In this document: in pieces, positions 55,390 to 64,000 of the stretch
How positions within the stretch are numbered: the stretch's first letter is position 1
How the letters are laid out: every line of letters starts with the position of its first letter
Source of the DNA: Bartonella sp. DGB1
GTDB taxonomy: Bacteria > Pseudomonadota > Alphaproteobacteria > Rhizobiales > Rhizobiaceae
Reading direction: 5' to 3'
NCBI RefSeq assembly: GCF_041345015.1
Contig: NZ_CP166769.1
Coordinates: 992,001 to 1,056,000, forward strand
DNA length: 64,000 bases
Notes under the pieces: generated by a model
Databases searched by the model: none
Told to the model about the DNA's origin: nothing
What the model saw: the letters and a program-made list of their open reading frames with translations, nothing else
Position numbers and translations under genes: made by a program

Positions 55390-57866
55390 CTGAACCCCAT
55401 CTTTTTCAAATGCTCTTCTACGCGGTCAGAATAATATGAAACTTGTTTGACTAGTTCCGGCATGGGGTGTTCATATCTCTCTTCAAGCTCTTGAACACGA
55501 TTAGCTAAAACTTGCGTTACACGCTCAACCTCATTAGCAACCACAATATTCATCTGATAAAACCATTTATTAGTTACAACTAAATTTTTAATCTCATCAA
55601 TATCTAACTTAGCATAATGCAATATAATTTTCTTATCAACTTCTAGTTGTTTTAACTTAATTTCAGCAATTAACTTAGCTTCTTGCTCTAGCAGTTGTTG
55701 CAATTGCTTAAGAACTAACATTTCATCGGCAAAATTTTCATCATCTTTAATCTGCTTAATACGATCATTCAGACTTGTTTTAGTTATTTTACCCTTTTCA
55801 TTTTTAGCATCTTCTAGTAAAGATTCTTCACCGCTATGATCTTCTGTAAGCTTTTCAATTGCTTGTACGATAGACTCACGTTGTACCTCTAAATCATCAA
55901 GTAACTTTTTTTCATCTGCGTAATAATATTTCACTATTAAAGCTGGAGGAATAAGATCAACTTTAAATTTTTGCGTATTTTTACCATTACCAATAACAAG
56001 ATCTGGTATCTCTCTAACTTTCATATCCCTATCTTTTTCATCAATTATCAAACGTATTTGCGCGGCATCTTTCCAACCTTCTGCAGATATTTTATACAAA
56101 TCATCTTGCATAACCTCAGACCAATAATCCATCAAATTCTGGTATATATCATATTTATCAATCAATGGAACATTTGAGAATCTAGCAAGTAAATCTTCTG
56201 ATATTTCTTTTATCACATCTTTAGGCTTACATCCTTGCTCAAGTGCTTTAAGATAAGGCTCATATTTACTTTGCCATTCTCTTAATGTGACTTGAGCTTT
56301 TTTAGCATATTCCTGATATTCTACAGAATCTAGAATTGCTGTTTTAACCTGATCACTTGCTACACGCGCGGTTAAATAATCTGGGCTACCATTTTGCTTA
56401 AAAAGCACTTCCCTTGTAGCAGTGAATACATCCCAATAACATTGCAGTTCGTCAATATCCCTTTTAGGAATACCTCCTTTTAAATGAGCTATTAAATCAT
56501 GAATATCTGCTTTATCGGCACTATAAATATAACGCGGTAGATTCAAGTTATAATCATTTTTAGGGTCAGCTATTTCAGAAACAGGAACTAAACGAGAGAA
56601 TCCTTCAATCTCGAGATTTTTATTAAAAACATCAACGATTTTGTGAATATCTTGTTCACGTAGACGGTTCTTATTACCATCTTTAATAAAACCCTTACTA
56701 GCATCAATCATAAAAATACCCTTGCGGGATTCAGCATGTTCCTTATCAAGCACAATAATACAGGCTGATATACCAGTACCATAAAATAAATTATCAGGTA
56801 AACCAATCACACCTTTAATATAACCGCGTTTAATTATTTCTTTACGGATAATGCCCTCAGAATTTCCACGAAACAAAACACCATGCGGAAGAATAACCGC
56901 ACCTTTACCAGTTGTTTTCAACGAACGCAAAATATGCAATAAAAAAGCATAGTCACCATTCTTAGCAGGCGGAACACCATACTCAAAGCGATTGAATGAA
57001 TCAGAAATAGTGTTTTTCTTCTCATCTTTAGCGAAACCATTTTGCCAAGATTTTGTTGAAAAGGGTGGATTAGCAACGATAAAGTCAAATGTTTTAAGCT
57101 CAGATTCAGATTTTGCAAATGCAGGAGCAGAAAGTGTGCTACTACCACCTGCTGCTATTTCAGCAGTTGCATTATTGTGTAAAATCATATTCATTCTTGC
57201 TAAAGCAGTAGTAGAAACATCCTTTTCTTGTCCGTAAATAGATATACCGTTGGGCGCTTCAGCTGCAACTTTTAATAGCAAAGAACCAGAACCGCAAGTA
57301 GGATCATATACCGTCTGATCTTGACGCGTATTTTTATTAATACCAATAATCTTTGCCATAATACGCGACACTTCAGAAGGAGTATAAAATTGACCTTTAC
57401 TCTTTCCGCTTTCTGTAGCGAAGTGACGCATCAAATATTCATAGGCATCACCGAGTAGATCATCCCCTTCCGCGCAATTACTACTAAAATCTAAATCATT
57501 AAAAATAGCTATCAGCTTAGATAGCCGGTCTTGCATTTCCTTGCCTTTACCAAGCTTATCTTCATCATTAAAATCAGCTACATCTATCACGCCTTTAAGA
57601 TCATTAGCTTCAGCAAGGTTACTAATAGCTTTATTAATTTGTTCCCCTATATCTTTATTACCCTTTAATGCAACTAAATCAGCAAAACTACCGCCTGGAG
57701 GAATCTCAATCAATGAAGTCGCTTTACCAGCATATTTATCTGAAACATATTTCACAAAAAGCAATATCAGTATATAGTCCTTATACTGCGAAGCATCCAT
57801 ACCACCACGCAATTCGTCACAACTTTTCCAAAGTGAACTATATAATGCTGATTTTTTAATTGCCAT
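55383..57866 (-). CDS. hsdM: Type I restriction enzyme, methyltransferase subunit
   Basis: 827 residues. The N-terminal helical domain (SLWKSCDELRGGMDASQYKD) precedes an N6-adenine methylase core: GQFYTPSEVSRIMAKIIG, SAM motif DPTCGSGSLLLKVA, and catalytic NPPF (FIVANPPFSTKSW). The long C-terminal helical region (about residues 480-827) makes it longer than the classical 500-residue HsdM but matches a common long subtype. It is the first gene of the operon hsdM-hsdS-hsdR-ygjP-like. Confidence 0.95.
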   Translation of the reverse strand: MAIKKSALYSSLWKSCDELRGGMDASQYKDYILILLFVKYVSDKYAGKATSLIEIPPGGSFADLVALKGNKDIGEQINKAISNLAEANDLKGVIDVADFNDEDKLGKGKEMQDRLSKLIAIFNDLDFSSNCAEGDDLLGDAYEYLMRHFATESGKSKGQFYTPSEVSRIMAKIIGINKNTRQDQTVYDPTCGSGSLLLKVAAEAPNGISIYGQEKDVSTTALARMNMILHNNATAEIAAGGSSTLSAPAFAKSESELKTFDFIVANPPFSTKSWQNGFAKDEKKNTISDSFNRFEYGVPPAKNGDYAFLLHILRSLKTTGKGAVILPHGVLFRGNSEGIIRKEIIKRGYIKGVIGLPDNLFYGTGISACIIVLDKEHAESRKGIFMIDASKGFIKDGNKNRLREQDIHKIVDVFNKNLEIEGFSRLVPVSEIADPKNDYNLNLPRYIYSADKADIHDLIAHLKGGIPKRDIDELQCYWDVFTATREVLFKQNGSPDYLTARVASDQVKTAILDSVEYQEYAKKAQVTLREWQSKYEPYLKALEQGCKPKDVIKEISEDLLARFSNVPLIDKYDIYQNLMDYWSEVMQDDLYKISAEGWKDAAQIRLIIDEKDRDMKVREIPDLVIGNGKNTQKFKVDLIPPALIVKYYYADEKKLLDDLEVQRESIVQAIEKLTEDHSGEESLLEDAKNEKGKITKTSLNDRIKQIKDDENFADEMLVLKQLQQLLEQEAKLIAEIKLKQLEVDKKIILHYAKLDIDEIKNLVVTNKWFYQMNIVVANEVERVTQVLANRVQELEERYEHPMPELVKQVSYYSDRVEEHLKKMGFSW

Positions 57867-58148
57867 TGTTTTATCCTTGTCTTTGTTCTTATTAATTAAT
57901 TCAAAAATCTAATTTGCTCTTCTGAAAAACCAACCGTCACCCACATTAAAAGTACGTAATCTTTCTTAAGATACAAGTAAATGAACCATTTATTAACAAT
58001 TTTGAAATAATTTGCGAGTTTTTCATACTATAATATATAATTATTTAACACAGCTTAAAATACTCCTCGGAATATGCAAATTGAAAATAATGGAAATTAA
58101 GTTAATAATCAAGTAACTTGTTATGAATTAAGTTTATAGAATAAAGCC

Positions 58149-60440
58149 ATGCAAAAATACGATAAAGATCAGATTATATATTCACCATCAGATTTGGTCA
58201 CCTTTTTAGGGTGTCGCCACGCAATCTTCCTTGATTTAAAGACACTCAACAAAGATATAGATAAAAACAAAATCAGTTCCACCAATCAATTACTGCAGAA
58301 AAAAGGCTTAAAGCATGAGATAGCTTATCTGCAACAACTCAAAGATGAAGGTAAATCAGTTGTTGAAATCCCCAAAGATCATAATCTACAAAATAGCATC
58401 AAACTAACACTTGAAGCTATACGTTCCGGTGTAGATGTTATTTATCAAGCAGTACTCTTTACTAAACCTTGGCAAGGTAATGCGGATTTTTTAATCAAAT
58501 GTAATACACCATCAGATTTAGGAACTTTTAGTTATGAAGTACTAGATACTAAATTAAAAAAAACAGCTGAACCAAAACACATTATACAACTCTGTGTTTA
58601 TTCAGAACTGTTAACTAATCTGCAAGGAATACGACCAACTAATATGCACCTATTTCTAGACGATGACGAAAAGCACAGCTTCCGAATAGATGACTTTTTC
58701 TATTACTACACTCGCACTAAAACACGCTTTGAAAGATATTTGCAAAATCCACCTACAGAGTCATATCCAGAACCATGCAGCCACTGCAATTCCTGCAATT
58801 GGCGTGAAAACTGCGAAAAACAGTGGAAACAAGATGACCATTTAAGTCTTGTCGCCAACATACAGAAATCACAGATAGACAAGTTACGTAAGTCAGGTAT
58901 AAATACTGTTGCAGAGCTAGCGACTACGGTACAGAACACCAAAATAGCTGATCTTAGCCAAGACGTATTTAAGCGCCTGCGCTCACAAGCTATCTTACAA
59001 CATCACAAAAATACCACTGGAGAGAATAAATACGAACTTCTGCCGTTTCAACCTGGTAAAGGCTTTACCCGTATACCTGAGCCAAATGATGGTGATTTGT
59101 TCTTTGATATGGAAGGTGATCCATTACACCCGAAAGGATTAGAATATTTATTTGGGGTGTATTATTTAAAAGATAATCAAGAATTATTTAAGCCATTCTG
59201 GGCGCATAACCATAAAGAAGAAAAAGAAACATTTAAGCACTTTATGGATTTTCTTACTAACCATCTAGATAAACATCCGCATGCTTATATCTATCATTAC
59301 AACCATTATGAAACCACAGCTTTAAAACGCCTAGCTTGCCGTTATGCTGTATGTGAAGAGCAGCTTGATAATCTTCTACGCAATAAAAAATTTGTCGATC
59401 TATATTTGGTAGTACGTGAGAGCATCCGCACCTCTGAACCAGGCTATTCCATTAAAAATATGGAAACTTTCTATATGAACAAGCGAACCAACACAGTAAC
59501 AACCGCCGCTGATAGCATAATAGTTTACCACGAATGGCTAGAAACCCAAGATGCTAAATTACTACAAAATATTGCTGATTATAATAAAATAGATTGTGTT
59601 TCTACCTATTCACTGCGTAATTGGCTACTCACCATCAAACCAAAAAATACTCCCTGGTTTAAGCATATGTCTGAAGATATGAAAGAAGAAAAACCGCAAC
59701 GCAAAGACTGGGAAATTGAATATGAGGATTACAAGTCTCGACTAGGCAGAACCAAAGATAACCAATTATTACCTATTAACGAACGGTTATCTCATTTACT
59801 AGAGTTTCATAACAGAGAAACCAAGTCGCAATGGTGGAACACTTTTGAACGACAAAATAAAACTGAAGATGAACTGATTAATGATCCTGAATGTTTAGGA
59901 GGCTTACAACTAGTAGATGACCCAAAAGAAGAAGAAAAATCCTTTATTTATTGCTATCGCTTTTCAGAACAAGAATATAAACTAAAGGTTGGTGATAAAC
60001 CAGTTATAATTACTCTTATGAAGGAGGCTGGTACTATCGTTGAAATAGACGATAATAATAGACTTATCAAAATTAAGCGCAGAAAAAATCAAAAGTCACT
60101 ACCGCAAAGCCTATCCCTAGGACCGCCACATCCAATTAACTCCGCAGGACTCCGTTCTGCTATCTATCGCTATGCTGACCATATCTTAAAGGAACCAAAC
60201 ACCCCGCATCCAGCTACAGAGTTGCTAAATCAGAATGTACCACGCATTAAGGGCAAACAAGAAAATGAAAAGATAATTACCTCTGATGATTTGCAAACTG
60301 ATACGCTAAATGCTATCACAAAACTTGACAATAGCTATCTCTTTATCCAAGGCCCTCCAGGAGCAGGTAAAACATATACCATAAGCCACATAATTATTGA
60401 ACTTATCAAACAAAGAAAAAAAAATTGGGGTTACTTCTAA
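58149..60440 (+). pseudogene. Cas4-like nuclease / RNase H-like / SF1 helicase fusion, 5' part
   Basis: 763 residues. Positions 1-240 form a RecB/Cas4-like nuclease of the TM0106 group: GNADFLIKC, SYEVLDTKLKKTAEPKHIIQ with the catalytic acid and lysine, and an iron-sulfur-type Cys set CSHCNSCNWRENC. Positions about 300-490 form a DEDD/RNase H-like domain (DLFFDMEGDPLHPKGLEYLF, YIYHYNHYETTALKRLACRY, IADYNKIDCVSTYSLRNWLL). The helicase starts at about 740 with Walker A FIQGPPGAGKTYT. The frame is lost at nine A (60,416-60,424); the helicase continues from 60,397 in another frame. Confidence 0.85.
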
Positions 60441-61488
60441 CTCACACAAAGCTATTCATAACCTCTTACAAAAGGTAGAAGAGGTTGCCGTTGAAAAAGA
60501 CGTGAAATTCCGCGGCATTAAAAAAGCTAACAAAGAAAATAAAGACACATTCTTTGACACACAATTCATCTCTTCTAAAACTACAACCAAAAATATGGAT
60601 CTTAACGCAGATTTATTTGCTGGTACCGCTTGGACCTTTGCTAACCCCCATTTCGCTGGCAAACTTGATTATTTGTTCATTGATGAAGCTGGGCAGGTCT
60701 CAATTGCTAATGTAATCGCTATGTCTATAGCAACCAAGAACATCATTCTAGTAGGCGACCAAATGCAGTTAAGTCAACCTATACAAGGCATCCATCCAGA
60801 CACAGCTGGATTATCAGTGCTAGAATTTTTATTAGAAGATAACTCGACTGTTCCAGCTAACCGCGGTATTTTCCTTAAGCAGACCTACCGTATGCACCCA
60901 AGCATTTGCCAGTTTATTTCTAATGCCTTCTACGATGGTCGCCTAACAGCACACGAAATTACGACTAAAAGAAGCCTTAACCTACAAAATATCTATCTAC
61001 CTAATGAAGGGATTGTTATGATTCCAATAGAACATAAAAACTGTTCACAAAAAAGCGTAGAAGAAGGCGAGATTATCAAAAAGAAATACCTATCTTTACT
61101 TGGTCAGGAATTCACCAACAACGATAACAGCACACGTAAGATCACCATAGATGATATTCTGGTGCTCTCGCCATACAATATACAAGTCAATTATCTACGC
61201 TCTATCCTACCAGATAATGCAAAGGTTGGTACTGTTGATAAGTTTCAAGGGCAAGAAGCACCTATTGTACTAATTTCTATGGTAACCTCAAGTGTGGAAG
61301 ATCTTCCACACAACATACAATTTTTATACAGCAAGAACCGTCTCAATGTTGCAATTTCTCGAGCACAATGTCTTGCTGTTGTGGTCGCTAATCCTAGGCT
61401 GCTAGAAATTCCATGTAACACTGTGGCACAGATGAAACTAGTAAATACATTCTGCTGGCTAAATGAATATGCAAAAGATACAAGATAA
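60397..61488 (+). pseudogene. Same fusion protein, helicase C-terminal part
   Basis: An open frame that continues the helicase from KKIGVTSNSHKAIHNLL: motif II YLFIDEAGQVS, motif III LVGDQMQLSQP, motif IV-like LKQTYRMHP, motif V TVDKFQGQEAPIVLISM, and motif VI LNVAISRAQ. This is the Dna2/Upf1-like SF1 set. The usable start is unclear, so it is probably only made as part of the fusion if the A-run is read as eight. The joined protein would be about 1,110 residues. It lies downstream of, and divergent from, the type I restriction operon. Confidence 0.85.
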
Positions 61489-61792
61489 TAAAAACTAACC
61501 CACGACATCCTCATAAATTTACTATTCCACTGCATCTCTTTAACTATTCAACGAAATCAATAAAAGATAATTAAAAAGACAATATCCTAACCAATATAAT
61601 CAAAATCTCTAACACTATGGCAATAACTTTTAAAAGGCATGGACGAATTTTATTTGAATTACAAATATTTCTTTAAAGTTAACTGAAAAAAGATAATAGA
61701 CCTAAAGAATTCAAAACCATTAATAGGTTAACAACTAAACTATAAATTAACTAATTAAAAATCAGTCAGCTGATGGTTTATAATTGCTAATT
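61489..61792. other. Gene-free stretch after the helicase gene
   Basis: About 300 AT-rich bases between two convergent genes. No gene or strong terminator is seen. Confidence 0.45.
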
Positions 61793-62275
61793 CTATAAAT
61801 TTTTTTCTATCCATTTTCTATTCTCATTTTGCACATAACATTTTATAGGTATATTATTATCTTTATAACTATACCATTGCTTTTTTATTCTGTCATATTC
61901 CTCTCCACCATCATTATAAAAAATTATAATAATTTTTTCATAATCTGGTTTAAGAGGAGGTGTTGAACCACCTATACAAAAAAATACCTTAGCTGAATTA
62001 CGATTTAAAATTTTATCATCGAGGACCAAATCTGATTTATTATTATCTAATGATAATAATATCTTTTGTTGCTCTAAAAAATTATCTTCCTCAGTAGCAT
62101 GCACTAAAAAAGAATCTTTTTCAAACGTCCATAGATAATCATTAAAATTATTTAACTTTATAATTGAATGAAAGCGTATTTCTATATTCCAGTTATTTGT
62201 CAAAGATTTTTGAATCAAATTTAAAAGTATTTTTTCAAAATTAGCATCTGACAATTGGTAAAAAATAACTTCCAT
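61793..62275 (-). CDS. holC: DNA polymerase III chi subunit
   Basis: 160 residues with the HolC pattern: EVIFYQLSDANFEKILLNLI, NNWNIEIRFHSI, DYLWTFEKDSFLVHATEED, VFFCIGGSTPPLKPDYEKII, and WYSYKDNNIPIKCYVQNENR. The chi subunit links the clamp loader to SSB. The family in Hyphomicrobiales is about 150 residues. It is divergent from surA. Confidence 0.85.
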   Translation of the reverse strand: MEVIFYQLSDANFEKILLNLIQKSLTNNWNIEIRFHSIIKLNNFNDYLWTFEKDSFLVHATEEDNFLEQQKILLSLDNNKSDLVLDDKILNRNSAKVFFCIGGSTPPLKPDYEKIIIIFYNDGGEEYDRIKKQWYSYKDNNIPIKCYVQNENRKWIEKNL

Positions 62276-62407
62276 TTACTACCTTCAATTACAAAAACAT
62301 CATTATATAATATAAGATATTTTATGTAAAATAATAAATAGTTCACTTGAAAAATAATAATAATTACTGTAGTTATATAGAATAGATTTTATAACTTTGG
62401 ATAAATC

Positions 62408-63352
62408 ATGTATATAACTTGCAAATATATTATTTCCTTACTAGCTATCTTATTGTCATTAACAAATGTTTTTATAACACCAATTGCTAAGGAAAAAAAT
62501 CAAGTTAAAATAATAGTTAATGGCATGCCAGTAACTTCTTATGATATAAAAAATCGTATGTCTCTAATAAAATTACAAGGATACCAAGGTCCAGACTTAG
62601 AAGCTACTGCTAAGCGCTCATTAATTGATCAAATTATTAAACAAACAGAAACGCTAAAAGCTAACATAGAAACTCCTAACGAATTATTAAGTGAAGCAGT
62701 TACTAATCTAGCTAAACAAAATAATATGACAATAGGACAATTTAAACAATTAATAGAAACTAATAATGTTTCCTTTCAACATTTTATCGATTCAATTTCT
62801 GTACAAATAGCCTGGGAACGTTTTATAGGAAATAAATTAAGAGAAAAAGTTTTTTTAGAATCTGAAAAATCAGCAAAAAACTTAAAAAAAGACATTAAAG
62901 ATATACCAAGCGTAAAAGCTTATGTATTAAAATCGGTAACGTTCTTTGTTCCTCAAGACAGCAGCGATGAATTTATTAATAAACGTTATAAAGAAATAAA
63001 AAAATTACAAACAGAAGTTAAACATTGCAATCAACTAAAAGAAAAATCATCGAAATATAATAATGTAATTTATAATCATCTAGGATTAAAATCACTTGAC
63101 GAATTTCCAGAACCTTATCAAAAACTAATTTTAGATACTAAAATATCAACATTAAGCGAACCTATCAGAACCAACGAAGGATTATCCTCCATAATGGTTT
63201 GCTCAATAGAAAATATAAAAAATGATGCTGTAGTTAGACACGTAATATCTAATAAAAAATTCCAATCTTTAACGCAACAAGAATTTATGGAAGAAGAAAA
63301 AAAATTGTTTAACGAATTAAAATCAAAGGCAATAATAATTAATGCAACCTAA
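62408..63352 (+). CDS. surA: SurA-like periplasmic chaperone/peptidyl-prolyl isomerase
   Basis: 314 residues. A signal peptide (IISLLAILLSLTNVFITPIA) is followed by the SurA N-terminal chaperone domain: VKIIVNGMPVTSYDIKNRMS, KRSLIDQIIKQTETLKANIE, MTIGQFKQLIETNNVSFQHF. A parvulin-like part follows but is diverged. It folds outer-membrane barrels in the periplasm. It overlaps pdxA by 11 bases, as in Hyphomicrobiales surA-pdxA operons. Confidence 0.85.
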   Translation: MYITCKYIISLLAILLSLTNVFITPIAKEKNQVKIIVNGMPVTSYDIKNRMSLIKLQGYQGPDLEATAKRSLIDQIIKQTETLKANIETPNELLSEAVTNLAKQNNMTIGQFKQLIETNNVSFQHFIDSISVQIAWERFIGNKLREKVFLESEKSAKNLKKDIKDIPSVKAYVLKSVTFFVPQDSSDEFINKRYKEIKKLQTEVKHCNQLKEKSSKYNNVIYNHLGLKSLDEFPEPYQKLILDTKISTLSEPIRTNEGLSSIMVCSIENIKNDAVVRHVISNKKFQSLTQQEFMEEEKKLFNELKSKAIIINAT

Positions 63353-64000
63353 TCTTCCTATAATTATTAGTTGTGGAGATCCAGCAGGTATAGGACTAGA
63401 ACTAATTTTTAAAGCTTGGTTACAGCGCACTGAGAAAAAATTACCGCCTTTTATTTGTCTAGCAGATCCTGAATATACTAACAAACAGAAAAAAATCTTA
63501 AATTTTAATATTCCAGTCGCCTCAATAAATACCCCTTTAGAATTTAAAATTTTTGACAACTATTTACCTATAATACCTTTAAAGAATAAAATTACTGGTG
63601 AATTAGCAAAGCCTAACACAGAAAATGCTTCTGCAATAATTGAATCAATTAGTAGATCTGTAGAATATATTGCAAAAAACCAAGCTAGAGCTCTAGTAAC
63701 TTGCCCTATATCAAAAAATAACTTATATCAATCCGGTTTTACCTTCCCCGGTCATACAGAGTTTTTAGCGGCATTAGCAAAAAAATTTTTCAATCAAGAC
63801 GCTACACCCGTGATGATGTTGGCTGGTGAAACTTTGAAAACTGTTCCTATAACTATCCATATACCTTTATCAGAAGTGGCTGAACGATTATCTAAAGAAG
63901 TTATAATAGATACTGCAACTATAGTACATAATGAGTTGGTTAATAAATTCAAAATTACTTCTCCTCGAATTGTTATCACCGGTATTAATCCTCATGCCGG
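63342..64000 (+). CDS. pdxA: 4-hydroxythreonine-4-phosphate dehydrogenase (partial)
   Basis: About 220 residues before the window ends. Motifs: IIISCGDPAGIGLELIFKAW at the start, LVTCPISKNNLYQSGFTFPG, HTEFLAALA (metal-binding His), MMLAGETLKTVPITIHIPLS, and GINPHAG at the edge. It oxidises 4-phosphohydroxythreonine in the DXP-dependent vitamin B6 pathway, directly after the SerC step (serC lies at 28,870). The ATG lies within surA. Confidence 0.95.
   Translation, partial: MQPNLPIIISCGDPAGIGLELIFKAWLQRTEKKLPPFICLADPEYTNKQKKILNFNIPVASINTPLEFKIFDNYLPIIPLKNKITGELAKPNTENASAIIESISRSVEYIAKNQARALVTCPISKNNLYQSGFTFPGHTEFLAALAKKFFNQDATPVMMLAGETLKTVPITIHIPLSEVAERLSKEVIIDTATIVHNELVNKFKITSPRIVITGINPHA

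Overview
The window is an AT-rich stretch of an alphaproteobacterial chromosome. The housekeeping genes point to the Hyphomicrobiales (Rhizobiales), close to a Bartonella-like host-associated lineage: an alphaproteobacterial-type SerC next to PurA, an RpoH sigma factor, an Omp25/hemin-binding-type outer membrane barrel, and a holC / surA-pdxA block. Decayed genes, homopolymer frameshifts and missing neighbours (no serA between serC and purA, no lptF/G/D next to surA) suggest a shrinking genome. The genus is inferred, not proven.

Region 1 (1 to about 25.8 kb, perhaps to the tRNA-Phe gene at 28.7 kb) is a lambdoid/HK97-type prophage. Reading from 10.4 kb down to 1 on the minus strand are HNH nuclease, small and large terminase, portal, a protease-capsid fusion, head-tail connectors, tail tube, a tail chaperone with a -1 frameshift site, and tape measure. 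A frameshifted outer-membrane barrel gene and a lipoprotein gene follow as likely cargo. A minus-strand replication and early block (16.5 to 12.4 kb) diverges from a repressor and a plus-strand recombination block (Bet/RecT, YqaJ exonuclease, SSB, AlpA-like protein, antirepressor). A structured RNA upstream of a Rha-type gene looks like a C4 antisense RNA. Further right are a Panacea-domain gene with a membrane protein (toxin-antitoxin candidate), overlapping spanin genes and a small holin-like gene. Split terminase and tape-measure genes suggest the prophage is defective. A decayed second copy of the spanin-holin cassette lies against tRNA-Phe, with a barrel-gene fragment and an acetyltransferase/ASCH gene pair in between.

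Region 2 (28.6 to 40.7 kb) is chromosomal backbone: tRNA-Phe, serC, purA, a membrane protein, rpoH, tRNA-Thr, tRNA-Ser and a three-gene ABC-2 exporter. Between them is a decayed stretch holding a broken small secreted-peptide gene, a 21-copy hexamer repeat encoding Tyr-Ser repeats, an AlaX editing gene and a relic of a second AlaX.

Region 3 (41 to 50 kb) is an acquired island. A DMT transporter, a gammaproteobacterial-type aspartate-semialdehyde dehydrogenase and an ATP-grasp amino-acid ligase have visibly higher GC than their surroundings. A 20-bp exact direct repeat lies at 41,057 and 46,071. Beyond a decayed membrane-protein gene lies a 989-residue double ABC exporter in which only one composite ATP site can be complete.

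Region 4 (50 to 61.5 kb) is a defence island: type I restriction-modification (hsdM, hsdS, hsdR plus a YgjP-like metallopeptidase) and a Cas4-like nuclease / RNase H-like / SF1 helicase fusion broken at a run of nine A. The window ends in backbone with holC, surA and the start of pdxA.
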